The translations under genes were made by a program, and so were the position numbers. The notes beneath the pieces are model-generated. The model was given only the letters and a program-made list of their open reading frames with translations. It did not search any database and was not told the DNA's origin. From Nematostella vectensis (Eukaryota; Cnidaria; Anthozoa; Actiniaria; Edwardsiidae), in NCBI RefSeq assembly GCF_932526225.1, contig NC_064045.1, positions 558,001-622,000 of the forward strand: a stretch of 64,000 bases of DNA, in the 5' to 3' direction. Positions 36,263 through 49,264 of this stretch are shown piece by piece (within the stretch, counting starts at the first letter, position 1; every line of letters begins with the position of its first letter).

Positions 36263-37190
36263 ATGGTGTTCTTTGTTAAAGGGAAGTCTCAAAACTTCTG
36301 GGTTGGACCGCATATGGTACTTCTAAGAGCCTCTCGAGAGAACAAGCCTTATCTAGATTTTTTTGGTCCGTCCTGTCACGCCCAGGGCATGAACAAACAC
36401 GTGTGGGCCTCACCCCCCATCACTTTTGTAATGGTCCCTCTTCCTTATCACAAGTCTGCTACTCATAACATTATGTGGTGTCATGGAGTAATGTACTATT
36501 ACATGAGAGAGAAAGCGTCTTTTGTTTTAATTTTATATTGAAACCTGAGTCAACAGGTGTAAAGTGTATTAACACTAGCTTTACACCTGTAAAATATCAG
36601 CAACTATCTGTGATAGAAGTGGCTGGTGTAAAGACAGCTTGGCTTGCTTGAACCTCTGCCTTGTATTTGGATAGAACTAGTTCTTTGATCTCGAACGGGT
36701 AAAGGGGCCCATGCAGGCTATTTTTTTTCACGATATACACCTTATAATTATAATTGATGTCCACCGCAATCCCTGCTTCCTAAAGTTAGAGCCTAGTGCA
36801 CCACTGGAGTCCAATGGACACCGAGAAATTTAAAAATGCATACCGCTAGTTTTGCCGCTGTTAATTTATCATATACCATTGTCTGGTCTCGCAAATAAAT
36901 AATAAGAGATACATTATATATTTCAATATATACAGAAATACTTTATATATTAATATAATATAAGAGTCGCCAGAGGGACTTTGAAGGCTGTTCCAAAACT
37001 GTGCTTATTATACATGTACGACCTACTTTGGGTTTAGAAGTTTGTGAGAAGTCATTGAATATCTTTTTCGGTTTTGATTCTCTGGTTACTGACAAGTCCT
37101 GGTGCAGGTGCTAATGGCCAGATTAGAAGAGTTCTGGGCTCTTGTCAAAGTCGTATTCGTTTTTTTTTTTCGGTGTTTTGAATAGTCCAC
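36263..37190 (+). repeat. monomer M39, s1
   Basis: 928 bp. Private GGCATGAACAAAC; TACTATTAC as in M33/M34; AATATCTTTTTCGG in the tail. Confidence 0.95.
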
Positions 37191-38121
37191 ATGGTGTTCT
37201 TTGTTGAAGGGAAGTCTCAAAACTTCTGGGTTGGACCGCATATGGTACTTTTAAGAGCCTCTCGAGAGAACAAGCCTTATCTAGATTTTTTTGGTCCGTC
37301 CTGTCACGCCCAGGGCATGCACAAACACGTGAGGGCACCAACCCCCATCACTTTTGTAATGGTCCTTCTTCCTTATCACAAGTCTGCTACTCATAACATT
37401 ATGTGGTGTCATGGAGTAATGTACTCTTACATGAGAGAGAAAGCGTCTTTTGTTTTAATTTTATATTGAAACCTGAGTCAACAGGTGTAAAGTGTATTAA
37501 CACTAGCTTTACACCTGTAAAATATCAGCAACTATCTGTGATAGAAGTGGCTGGCGTAAAGACAGCTTGGCTTGCTTGAATCTCTGCCTTGTATTTGGAT
37601 AGAACTAGTTCTTTGATCTCGAACGGGTAAAGGGGCCCATGCAGGTTATTTTTTTTCACGATATACACCTTATAATTATAATTGATGTCCATCGCAATCC
37701 CTGCTTCCTAAAGTTAGAGCCTAGTGCACCACTGGAGTCCAATGGACTCCGAGAAATTTAAAAATTCATACTGCTAGTTTTGCCGCTGTTAATTTAACAT
37801 ATACCATTGTCTGGTCTTGCAAATAAATAATAAGAGATACTTTATACATTTCAATATATACAGAAATACTTTATATATTAATATATTATAAGAGTCTCCA
37901 GAGCGACTTTGAAGGCTGTTCCAAAAATGTGCTTATTATACATGTACGACCTACTTTGGGTTTAGAAGTTTGTGAGAAGTCATTGAATATCTTATTCGGT
38001 TTTGATTTATCTGGTGTACTGACAAGTCCTGGTGCAGGTGCCAATGGCCAGATTAAAAGAGTTCTGGGCTCTTGTCAAAGTCGTATTCGTTTTTTATTTT
38101 TCGGTGTATTGAATAGTCCAC
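37191..38121 (+). repeat. monomer M40, r2
   Basis: 931 bp. TAATATATTATAAG in the AT-rich stretch and CCAGAGCGAC; GACAAGTCC within an otherwise class 2 tail. Confidence 0.95.
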
Positions 38122-39047
38122 ATGGTGTTCTTTGTTAAAGGGAAATCTCAAAACTTCTGCGTTGGACCGCATATGGTACTTCTAAGAGCTTCTCGAGAGA
38201 ACCAGCCTTATCTAGATTTTTTTGGTCCGTCCTGTCACGCCCAGGGCATGCACAAACACGTGTGGGCCGCACCCACCATCACTTTTGTAATGGTCCCTCT
38301 TCCTTATCACAAGTCTGGTACTCTTAACATTATGTGGTGTCATGGAGTAATGTACTCTTACATGAGAGAGAAAGCGTCTTTTGTTTTAATTTTATATTGA
38401 AACCTGTGTCAACAGGTGTAAAGTGTATTGACACTAGCTTTACACCTATAAAATATCAACAACTATCTGTGATAGAAGTGGCTGGCGTAATGACAGCTTG
38501 GCTTGCTTGAATCTGCCTTGTATTTGGCTAGAACTAGTTCTTTGATCTCGAACGGGTAAAGGGGCCCATGCAGGTTATTTTTTTTCACAATATACACCTT
38601 ATAATTATAATTGATGTCCATCGCAATCCCTGCTTCCTAAAGTTAGAGCCTAGTGCACCACTGGAGTCCAATGGACTCCGAGAAATTTAAAAATGCATAC
38701 TGCTAGTTTTGCCGCTGTTAATTTATCATATACCATTGTCTGGTCTCGCAAATAAATAATAAGAGATACATTATATATTTCAATATATACAGAAATACTT
38801 TATATATTAATATAATATAAGAGTCTCCAGAGGGACTTTGAAGGCTGTTCCAAAACTGTGCTTATTATACATGTACGACCTACTTTGGGTTTAGAAGTTT
38901 GTGAGAAGTCATTGAATATCTTATTCGGTTTTGATTCTCTGGTTACTGACAAGTCCTGGTGCAGGTGCTAATGGCCAGATTAGAAGAGTTCTGGGCTCTT
39001 GTCAAAGTCGTATTCGTTTTTTTTTTTCGGTGTTTTGAATAGTCCAC
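38122..39047 (+). repeat. monomer M41, a1
   Basis: 926 bp. Private GGGAAATCTC and GAGCTTCTCGAGAG. Hairpin loop changed to GTATTGACAC; CACAATATAC. Confidence 0.95.
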
Positions 39048-39976
39048 ATGGTGTTCTTTGTTAAAGGGAAGTCTCAAAACTTCTGGGTTGGACCGCATGT
39101 GGTACTTCTAAGAGCCTCTCGAGAGAACAAGCCTTATCTAGATTTTTTTGGTCCGTCCTGTCACGCCCAGGACATGCACAAACACGTGTGGGCACCAACC
39201 CCTATCACTTTTGTAATGGTCCTTCTTCCCTATCACAAGTCTGCTACTCATAACATTATGTGGTGTCGTGGAGTAATGTACTCTAACATGAGAGAGAAAG
39301 CGTCTTTTGTTTTAATTTTATATTGAAACCTGAGTCAACAGGTGTAAAGTGTATTAACACTAGCTTTACACCTGTAAAATATCAGCAACTATCTGTGATA
39401 GAAGTGGCTGGCGTAAAGACAGCTTGGCTTGCTTGAATCTCTGCCTTGTATTTGGATAGAAGTAGTTCTTTGATCTCGAACGGGTAAAGGGGCCCATGCA
39501 GGTTATTTTTTTTCACGGTATACACCTTATAATTATAATTGATGTCCATCGCAATCCCTGCTTCCTAAAGTTAGAGCCTAGTGCACCACTGGATTTCAAT
39601 GGACTCCGAGAAATTTTAAAATGCATACTGCTAGTTTTGCCGCTGTTAATTTAACGTATACCATTGTCTGGTCTTGCAAATAAATAAGAAGAGATACTTT
39701 ATAAATTTCAATATATACAGAAATACTTTATATATAAATATAATATAAGAGTCGCCAGAGGGACTTTGAAGGCTTTTCCAAAAATGTGCTTATTATACAT
39801 GTACGACCTACTTTGGGTTTAGAAGTTTGTGAGAAGTCATTGAATATCTTATTCGGTTTTGATTTATCTGGTGTACTGACTAGTCCTGGTGCAGGTGCCA
39901 ATGGCCAGATTAGAAGAATTCTGGGCTCTTGTCAAAGTCGTATTAGTTTTTTTTTTCTGTGTTTTGAATAGAACAC
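39048..39976 (+). repeat. monomer M42, b2
   Basis: 929 bp. Copy of M36 at 5,574 bp, except GTTAAAGG, GTGTCGTGG and AATAAGAAG. It ends with an unusual GAATAGAACACATGG joint before M43. Confidence 0.95.
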
Positions 39977-40902
39977 ATGGTGTTCTTTGTTAAAGGGAAG
40001 TCTCAAAACTTCTGGGTTGGACCGCATGTGGTACTTCTTAAGAGCCTCTCGAGAGAACAAGCCTTATCTAGATTTTTTTGGTCCGTCCTGTCACGCCCAG
40101 GGCATGCACAAACAGGTGTGGGCACCAACCCCTATCACTTTTATAATGGTCCCTCTTCCTTATCACAAGTCTGGTACTCTTAACATTATGTGGTGTCATG
40201 GAGTAAGGTACTCTTACATGAGAGAAAAAGCGTCTTTTGTTTTAATTTTATATTGAAACCTGTGTCAACAGGTGTAAAGTGTATTAACACTAGCTTTACA
40301 CCTATAAAATATCAACAACTATCTGTGATAGAAGTGGCTGGCGTAATGACAGCTTGGCTTGCTTGAATCTGTCTTGTATTTGACTAGAACTAGTTCTTTG
40401 ATCTCGAACGGGTAAAGGGGCCCATGCAGGTTATTTTTTTTCACGATATACACCTTATAATTATAATTGATGTCCATCGCAATCCCTGCTTCCTAAAGTT
40501 AGAGCCTAGTGCACCACTGGAGTCTAATGGACTCCGAGAAATTTAAAAATGCATACTGCTAGTTTTGCCGCTGTTAATTTATCATATACCATTGTCTGGT
40601 CTCGCAAATAAATAATAAGAGATACATTATATATTTCAATATATACAGAAATACTTTATATATTAATATAATATAAGAGTCTCCAGAGGGACTTTGAAGG
40701 CTGTTCCAAAACTGTGCTTATTATACATGTACGACCTACTTTTGGTTTAGAAGTTTGTGAGAAGTCATTGAATATCTTATTCGGTTTTGATTCTCTGGTT
40801 ACTGACAAGTCCTGGTGCAGGTGCTAATGGCCAGATTAGAAGAGTTCTGGGCTCTTGTCAAAGTCGTATTCGTTTTTTTTTTCTGTGTTTTGAATAGTCC
40901 AC
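39977..40902 (+). repeat. monomer M43, b1
   Basis: 926 bp. Starts as M37 (extra T, frameshift) but turns into another type at TTTTATAATGGTCCC. AAACAGGTGTG removes the CACGTG. GAATCTGTCTTG and TTTGACTAG are private or near-private. Confidence 0.95.
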
Positions 40903-41833
40903 ATGGTGTTCTTTGTTGAAGGGAAGTCTCAAAACTTCTGGGTTGGACCGCATGTGGTACTTCTAAGAGCCTCTCGAGAGAACAAGCCTTATCTAGATTT
41001 TTTTGGTCCGTCCTGTCACGCCCAGGGCATGCACAAACACGTGTGGGCACCAACCCCTATCACTTTTATAATGGTCCCTCTTCCTTATCACAAGTCTGGT
41101 ACTCTTAACATTATGTGGTGTTATGGAGTAATGTACTCTTACATGAGAGAAAAAGCGTCTTTTGTTTTAATTTTATATTGAAACCTGTGTCAACAGGTGT
41201 AAAGTGTATTAACACTAGCTTTACACCTGTAAAATATCAGCAACTATCTGTGATAGAAGTGGCTGGCGTGATGACAGCTTGGCTTGCTTGAATCTCTGCC
41301 TTGTATTTGGATAGAACTAGTTCTTTGATCTCGAACGGGTAAAGGGGCCCATGCAGGTTATTTTTTTTCACGATATACACCTTATAATTATAATTGATGT
41401 CGATCGCAATCCCTGCTTCCTAAAGTTAGAGCCTAGTGCACCACTGGAGTCCAATGGACTCCGAGAAATTTAAAAATTCATACTGCTAGTTTTGCCGCTG
41501 TTAATTTAACATATACCATTGTCTGGTGTTGCAAATAAATAATAAGAGATACTTTATACATTTCAATATATACAGAAATACTTTATATATTAATATAATA
41601 TAAGAGTCTCCAGAGGGACTTTGAAGGCTGTTCCAAAAATGTGCTTATTATACATGTACGACCTACTTTGGGTTTAGAAGTTTGTGAGAAGTCATTGAAT
41701 ATCTTATTCGGTTTTGATTTATCTGGTGTACTGACTAGTCCTGGTGTAGGTGCCAATGGCCAGATTAGAAGAGTTCTGGGCTCTTGTCAAAGTCGTATTC
41801 GTTTTTTATTTTTCGGTGTATTGAATAGTCCAC
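40903..41833 (+). repeat. monomer M44, b2
   Basis: 931 bp. TTTATAATGG, GTGTTATGG and AGAGAAAAAGC shared with M47; TGTCGATCGC and GGTGTTGCAAAT; GGTGTAGGTGCC in the tail. Confidence 0.95.
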
Positions 41834-42762
41834 ATGGTGTTCTTTGTTAAAGGGAAGTCTCAAAACTTCTGGGTTGGACGGCATGTGGTACTTCTAAGAG
41901 CCTCTCGAGAGAACAAGCCTTATCTAGATTTTTTTGGTCCGTCCTGTCACGCCCAGGGCATGCACAAACACGTGTGGGCCTCACCCCCCATCACTTTTGT
42001 AATGGTCCCTCCTCCTTATCACAAGTCTGCTACTCATAACATTATGTGGTGTCATGGAGTAATGTACTCTTACATGAGAGAGAAAGCGTCTTTTGTTTTA
42101 ATTTTATATTGAAACCTGAGTCAACAGGTGTAAAGTGTATTAACACTAGCTTTACACCTGTAAAATATCAGCAACTATCTGTGATAGAAGTGGCTGGCGT
42201 AATGACAGCTTGGCTTGCTTGAATCTCTGCCTTGTATTTGGATAGAACTAGTTCTTTGATCTCGAACGGGTAAAGGGGCCCATGCAGGTTATTTCTTTTC
42301 ACGATATACACCTTATAATTATAATTGATGTCCATCGCAATCCCTCCTTCCTGAAGATAGAGCCTAGTGCTCCACTGGAGTCCAATGGACTCCGTGAAAT
42401 TTAAAAATGCATACCGCTAGTTTTGCCGCTGTTAATTTATCATATACCATTGTCTGGTCTCGCAAATAAATAATAAGAGATACATTATATATTTCAATAT
42501 ATACAGAAATACTTTATATGTTAATATAATATAAGAGTCTCCAGAGGGACTTTGAAGGCTGTTCCAAAACTGTGCTTATTATACATGTACGACCTACTTT
42601 GGGTTTAGAAGTTTGTGAGAAGTCATTGAATATCTTATTCGGTTTTGATTCTCTGGTTACTGACAAGTCCTGGTGCAGGTGCCAATGGCTAGATTAGAAG
42701 AATTCTGGGCTCTTGTCAAAGTCGTATTCGTTTTTTATTTTTCGGTGTATTGAATAGTCCAC
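41834..42762 (+). repeat. monomer M45, s1
   Basis: 929 bp. Private GGACGGCAT. The second half matches M37 (TTATTTCTTTTC, CCCTCCTTCCTGAAG), with GTGCTCCACTGG private. Confidence 0.95.
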
Positions 42763-43693
42763 ATAGTGTTCTTTGTTGAAGGGAAGTCTCAAAACTTCTG
42801 GGTTGGACCGCATATGGTACTTTTAAGAGCCTCTCGAGAGAACAAGCCTTATCTAGATTTTTTTGGTCCGTCCTGTCACGCCCAGGGCATGCACAAACAC
42901 GTGAGGGCACCAACCCCCATCACTTTTGTAATGGTCCTTCTTCCTTATCACAAGTCTGCTACTCATAACATTATGTGGTGTCATGGAGTAATGTACTCTT
43001 ACATGAGAGAGAAAGCGTCTTTTGTTTTAATTTTATATTGAAACCTGAGTCAACAGGTGTAAAGTGTATTAACACTAGCTTTACACCTGTAAAATATCAG
43101 CAACTATCTGTGATAGAAGTGGCTGGCGTAAAGACAGCTTGGCTTGCTTGAATCTCTGCGTTGTATTTGGATAGAACTAGTTCTTTGATCTCGAACGGGT
43201 AAAGGGGCCCATGCAGGTTATTTGTTTTCACGATATACACCTTATAATTATAATTGATGTCCATCGCAATCCCTGCTTCCTAAAGTTAGAGCCTAGTGCA
43301 CCACTGGAGTCCAATGGACTCCGAGAAATTTAAAAATTCATACTGCTAGTTTTGCCGCTGTTAATTTAACATATACCATTGTCTGGTCTTGCAAATAAAT
43401 AATAAGAGATACTTTATACATTTCAATATATACAGAAATACTTTATATATTAATATAATATAAGAGTCTCCAGAGGGACTTTGAAGGCTGTTCCAAAAAT
43501 GTGCTTATTATACATGTACGACCTACTTTGGGTTTAGAAGTTTGTGAGAAGTCATTGAATATCTTATTCGGTTTTGATTTATCTGGTGTACTGACTAGTC
43601 CTGGTGCAGGTGCCAATGGCCAGATTAGAAGAGTTCTGGGCTCTTGTCAAAGTCGTATTCGTTTTTTATTTTTCGGTGTATTGAATAGTCCAC
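42763..43693 (+). repeat. monomer M46, r2
   Basis: 931 bp. Copy of M38, with a T-to-G interruption of the T tract (TTATTTGTTTTC). Confidence 0.95.
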
Positions 43694-44620
43694 ATGGTGT
43701 TCTTTGTTAAAGGGAAGTCTCAAAACTTCTGGGTTGGACCGCATATGGTACTTCTAAGAGCCTCTCGAGAGAACCAGCCTTATCTAGATTTTTTTGGTCC
43801 GTCCTGTCACGCCCAGGGCATGCACAAACACGTGTGGGCCGCACCCACCATCACTTTTATAATGGTCCCTCTTCCTTATCACAAGTCTGGTACTCTTAAC
43901 ATTATGTGGTGTTATGGAGTAATGTACTCTTACATGAGAGAAAAAGCGTCTTTTGTTTTAATTTTATATTGAAACCTGTGTCAACAGGTGTAAAGTGTAT
44001 TAACACTAGCTTTACACCTATAAAATATCAACAACTATCTGTGATAGAAGTGGCTGGCGTAATGACAGCTTGGCTTGCTTGAATCTGTCTTGTATTTGGC
44101 TAGAACTAGTTCTTTGATCTCGAACGGGTAAAGGGGCCCATGCAGGTTATTTTTTTTCACGATATACACCTTATAATTATAATTGATGTCCATCGCAATC
44201 CCTGCTTCCTAAAGTTAGAGCCTAGTGCACCACTGGAGTCTAATGGACTCCGAGAAATTTAAAAATGCATACTGCTAGTTTTGCCGCTGTTAATTTATCA
44301 TATACCATTGCCTGGTCTCGCAAATAAATAATAAGAGATACATTATATATTTCAATATATACAGAAATACTTTATATATTAATATAATATAAGAGTCTCC
44401 AGAGGGACTTTGAAGGCTGTTCCAAAACTGTGCTTATTATACATGTACGACCTACTTTTGGTTTAGAAGTTTGTGAGAAGTCATTGAATATCTTATTCCG
44501 TTTTGATTCTCTGGTTACTGACAAGTCCTGGTGCAGGTGCTAATGGCCAGATTAGAAGAGTTCTGGGCTCTTGTCAAAGTCGTATTCGTTTTTTTTTTTT
44601 CTGTGTTTTGAATAGTCCAC
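43694..44620 (+). repeat. monomer M47, a1
   Basis: 927 bp. TTTATAATGG, GTGTTATGG and AGAAAAAGC as M44; GAATCTGTCTTG as M43; private TTATTCCG in the tail. Confidence 0.95.
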
Positions 44621-45550
44621 ATGGTGTTCTTTGTTGAAGGGAAGTCTCAAAACTTCTGGGTTGGACCGCATGTGGTACTTCTAAGAGCCTCTCGAGAGAA
44701 CAAGCCTTATCTAGATTTTTTTGGTCCGTCCTGTCACGCCCAGGGCATGCACAAACACGTGTGGGCCTCACCCCCCATCACTTTTGTAATGGTCCCTCCT
44801 CCTTATCACAAGTCTGCTACTCATAACATTATGTGGTGTCATGGAGTAATGTACTCTTACATGAGAGAGAAAGCGTCTTTTGTTTTAATTTTATATTGAA
44901 ACCTGAGTCAACAGGTGTAAAGTGTATTAACACTAGCTTTACACCTGTAAAATATCAGCAACTATCTGTGATAGAAGTGGCTGGCGTAAAGACAGCTTGG
45001 CTTGCTTGAATCTCTGCCTTGTATTTGGATAGAACTAGTTCTTTGATCTCGAACGGGTAAAGGGGCCCATGCAGGTTATTTTTTTTCACGATATACACCT
45101 TATAATTATAATTGATGTCCATCGCAATCCCTGCTTCCTAAAGTTAGAGCCTAGTGCACCACTGGAGTCCAATGGACTCCGAGAAATTTAAAAATTCCTA
45201 CTGCTAGTTTTGCCGCTGTTAATTTAACATATACAATTGTCTGGTCTTGCAAATAAATAATAAGAGATACTTTATACATTTCAATATATACAGAAATACT
45301 TTGTATATTAATTTAATATAAGAGTCTCCAGAGGGACTTTGAAGGCTGTTCCAAAAATGTGCTTATTATACATGTACGACCTACTTTGGGTTTAGAAGTT
45401 TGTGAGAAGTCATTGAATATCTTATTCGGTTTTGATTCTCTGGTGTACTGACTAGTCCTGGTGCAGGTGCCAATGGCCAGATTAGAAGAGTTCTGGGCTC
45501 TTGTCAAAGTCGTATTAGTTTTTTATTTTTCGGTGTATTGAATAGTCCAC
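44621..45550 (+). repeat. monomer M48, s2
   Basis: 930 bp. AATTCCTACTGC, ATATACAATTG and TTAATTTAATAT in the second half. Confidence 0.95.
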
Positions 45551-46475
45551 ATGGTGTTCTTTGTTGAAGGGAAGTCTCAAAACTTCTGGGTTGGACCGCA
45601 TATGGTACTTCTAAGAGCCTCTCGAGAGAACCAGCCTTATCTAGATTTTTTTGGTCCGTCCTGTCACGCCCAGGGCATGCACAAACACGTGTGGGCCGCA
45701 CCCACCATCACTTTTGTAATGGTCCCTCTTCCTTATCACAAGTCTGGTACTCTTAACATTATGTGGTGTCATGGAGTAATGTACTCTTACATGAGAGAGA
45801 AAGCGTCTTTTGTTTTAATTTTATATTGAAACCTGTGTCAACAGGTGTAAAGTGTATTAACACTAGCTTTACACCTATAAAATATCAACAACTATCTGTG
45901 ATAGAAGTGGCTGGCGTAATGACAGCTTGGCTTGCTTGAATCTGCCTTGTATTTGGCTAGAACTAGTTCTTTGATCTCGAACGGGTAAAGGGGCCCATGC
46001 AGGTTATTTTTTTTCACAATATACACCTTATAATTATAATTGATGTCCATCGCAATCCCTGCTTCCTAAAGTTAGAGCCTAGTGCACCACTGGAGTCCAA
46101 TGGACTCCGAGAAATTTAAAAATTCCTACTGCTAGTTTTGCCGCTGTTAATTTAACATATACCATTGTCTGGTCTTGCAAATAAATAATAAGAGATACAT
46201 TATATATTTCAATATATACAGAAATACTTTATATATTAATATAATATAAGAGTCTCCAGAGGGACTTTGAAGGCTGTTCCAAAACTGTGCTTATTATACA
46301 TGTACGACCTACTTTTGGTTTAGAAGTTTGTGAGAAGTCATTGAATATCTTATTCGGTTTTGATTCTCTGGTTACTGACAAGTCCTGGTGCAGGTGCTAA
46401 TGGCCAGATTAGAAGAGTTCTGGGCTCTTGTCAAAGTCGTATTCGTTTTTTTTTTCTGTGTTTTGAATAGTCCAC
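45551..46475 (+). repeat. monomer M49, a-mosaic
   Basis: 925 bp, joint shortest. The tail changes from class 2 (TCTTGCAAAT) to class 1 (ACATTATAT) at about 46170-46198, the reverse of M33. Confidence 0.95.
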
Positions 46476-47406
46476 ATGGTGTTCTTTGTTGAAGGGAAGT
46501 CTCAAAACTTCTGGGTTGGACCGCATGTGGTACTTCTAAGAGCCTCTCGAGAGAACAAGCCTTATCTAGATTTTTTTGGTCCGTCCTGTCACGCCCAGGG
46601 CATGCACAAACACGTGTGGGCACCAACGCCTATCACTTTTGTAATGGTCCTTCTTCCCTATCACAAGTCTGCTACTCATAACATCATGTGGTGTCATGGA
46701 GTAATGTACTCTAACATGAGAGAGAAAGCGTCTTTTGTTTTAATTTTATATTGAAACCTGTGTCAACAGGTGTAAAGTGTATTAACACTAGCTTTACACC
46801 TGTAAAATATCAGCAACTATCTGTGATAGAAGTGGCTGGCGTAATGACAGCTTGGCTTGCTTGAATCTCTGCCTTGTATTTGGATAGAACTAGTTCTTTG
46901 ATCTCGAACGGGTAAAGGGGCCCATGCAGGTTATTTTTTTTCACGATATACACCTTATAATTATAATTGATGTCGATCGCAATCCCTGCTTCCTAAAGTT
47001 AGAGCCTAGTGCACCACTGGAGTCCAATGGACACCGAGAAATTAAAAAATGCATACTGCTAGTTTTGCCGCTGTTAATTTAACATATACCATTGTCTGGT
47101 ATTGCAAATAAATAATAAGAGATACTTTATACATTTCAATATATACAGAAATACTTTATATATTAATATAATATAAGAGTCTCAAGAGGGACTTTGAAGG
47201 CTGTTCCAAAAATGTGCTTATTATACATGTACGACCTACTTTGGGTTTAGAAGTTTGTGAGAAGTCATTGAATATCTTATTCGGTTTTGATTTATCTGGT
47301 GTCCTGACTAGTCCTGGTGCAGGTGCCAATGGCCAGATTAGAAGAGTTCTGGGCTCTTGTCAAACTCGTATTCGTTTTTTATTTTTCGGTGTATTGAATA
47401 GTCCAC
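46476..47406 (+). repeat. monomer M50, b2
   Basis: 931 bp. CACCAACGCC, AACATCATG, TGTCGATCGC, GGTATTGCAAAT and TCTCAAGAGG; related to M44, 5,573 bp away. Confidence 0.95.
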
Positions 47407-48334
47407 ATGGTGTTCTTTGTTGAAGGGAAGTCTCAAAACTTCTGGGTTGGACCGCATGTGGTACTTCTAAGAGCCTCTCGAGAGAAAAAGCCTTATCTAG
47501 ATTTTTTTGGTCCGTCCTGTCACGCCCAGGGCATGCACAAACACGTGTGGGCCTCACCCCCCATCACTTTTGTAATGGTCCCTCCTCCTTATCACAAGTC
47601 TGCTACTCATAACATTATGTGGTGTCATGGAGTAATGTACTCTTACATGAGAGAGAAAGCGTCTTTTGTTTTAATTTTATATTGAAACCTGTGTCAACAG
47701 GTGTAAAGTGTATTAACACTAGCTTTACACCTATAAAATATCAACAACTATCTGTGATAGAAGTGGCTGGCGTAATGACAGCTTGGCTTGCTTGAATCTG
47801 CCTTGTATTTGGATAGAACTAGTTCTTTGATCTCGAACGGGTAAAGGGGCCCATGCAGGTTTTTTTTTTTCACGCTATACACCTTATAATTATAATTGAT
47901 GTCCATCGCAATCCCTGCTTCCTAAAGTTAGAGCCTAGTGCACCACTGGAGTCCAATGGCCACCGAGAAATTAAAAAATGCATACTGCTAGTTTTGCCGC
48001 TGTTAATTTAACATATACCATTGTCTGGTCTTGCAAATAAATAATAAGAGATACTTTATACATTTCAATATATACAGAAATATTTTATATATTAATATAA
48101 TATAAGAGTCTCCAGAGGGACTTTGAAGGCTGTTCCAAAAATGTGCTTATTATACATGTACGATCTACTTTGGGTTTAGAAGTTTGTGAGAAGTCATTGA
48201 ATATCTTATTCGGTTTTGATTCTCTGGTGTACTGACTAGTCCTGGTGCAGGTGCCAATGGCCAGATTAGAAGAGTTCTGGGCTCTTGTCAAAGTCGTATT
48301 AGTTTTTTATTTTTCGGTGTATTGAATAGTCCAC
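47407..48334 (+). repeat. monomer M51, s2
   Basis: 928 bp. GAGAAAAAGCC, CCAATGGCCACCG, AAATTAAAAAATGC and GTACGATCTAC. Confidence 0.95.
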
Positions 48335-49264
48335 ATGGTGTTCTTTGTTGAAGGGAAGTCTCAAAACTTCTGGGTTGGACCGCATATGGTACTTCTAAGA
48401 GCCTCTCGAGAGAACAAGCCTTATCTAGATTTTTTTGGTCCGTCCTGTCACGCCAAGGGCATGCACAAACACGTGTGGGCCTCACCCCCCATCACTTTTG
48501 TAATGGTCCCTCTTCCTTATCACAAGTCTGGTACTCTTAACATTATGTGGTGTCATGGAGTAATGTACTCTTACATGAGAGAGAAAGCGTCTTTTGTTTT
48601 AATTTTATATTGAAACCTGTGTCAACAGGTGTAAAGTGTATTAACACTAGCTTTACACCTATAAAATATCAACAACTATCTGTGATAGAAGTGGCTGGCG
48701 TAATGACAGCTTGGCTTGCTTGAATCTGCCTTGTATTTGGATAGAACTAGTTCTTTGATCTCGAACGGGTAAAGGGGCCCATGCAGGCTATTTTTTTTTC
48801 ACGATATACACCTTATAATTATAATTGATGTCCACCGCAATCCCTGCTTCCTAAAGTTAGAGCCTATTGCACCACTGGAGTCCAATGGACATCGAGAAAT
48901 TAAAAAATGCATACTGCTAGTTTTGCCGCTGTTAATTTAACATATACCATTGTCTGGTCTTGCAAATAAATAATAAGAGATACTTTATACATTTCAATAT
49001 ATACAGAAATACTTTATATATTAATATAATATAAGAGTCTCAAGAGGGACTTTGAAGGCTGTTCCAAAAATGTGCTTATTATACATGTACGATCTACTTT
49101 GGGTTTAGAAGTTTGTGAGAAGTCATTGAATATCTTATTCGGTTTTGATTCTCTGGTGTACTGACTAGTCCTGGTGCAGGTGCCAATGGCCAGATTAGAA
49201 GAGTTCTGGGCTCTTGTCAAAGTCGTATTAGTTTTTTTATTTTTCGGTGTATTGAATAGTCCAC
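48335..49264 (+). repeat. monomer M52, s2
   Basis: 930 bp. CGCCAAGGGC breaks the GCCCAGGGC dyad; GAGCCTATTGC and GGACATCG. Confidence 0.95.

Larger units (their letters stand above)
33474..40080 (+). repeat. six-monomer-spaced copies (M36-M37 and M42-M43)
   Basis: About 33474-34500 matches 39048-40080 at 5,574-5,575 bp. At least ten rare marks are shared, among them GGACATGC, GAAGTAGTTC, AACGTATACC, TATAAATTTC and CTTCTTAAG. The copies are separate, with five other monomers between them. Confidence 0.8.
34855..43760 (+). repeat. eight-monomer-spaced copies (M37-M38 and M45-M46)
   Basis: About 34855-36329 matches 42286-43760 at 7,431 bp, marked by TTTCTTTTCACG, CCCTCCTTCCTGAAG and CTCTGCGTTG. 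The two blocks overlap the six-monomer pattern, so M37 is a joint between two exchange histories. Confidence 0.8.
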
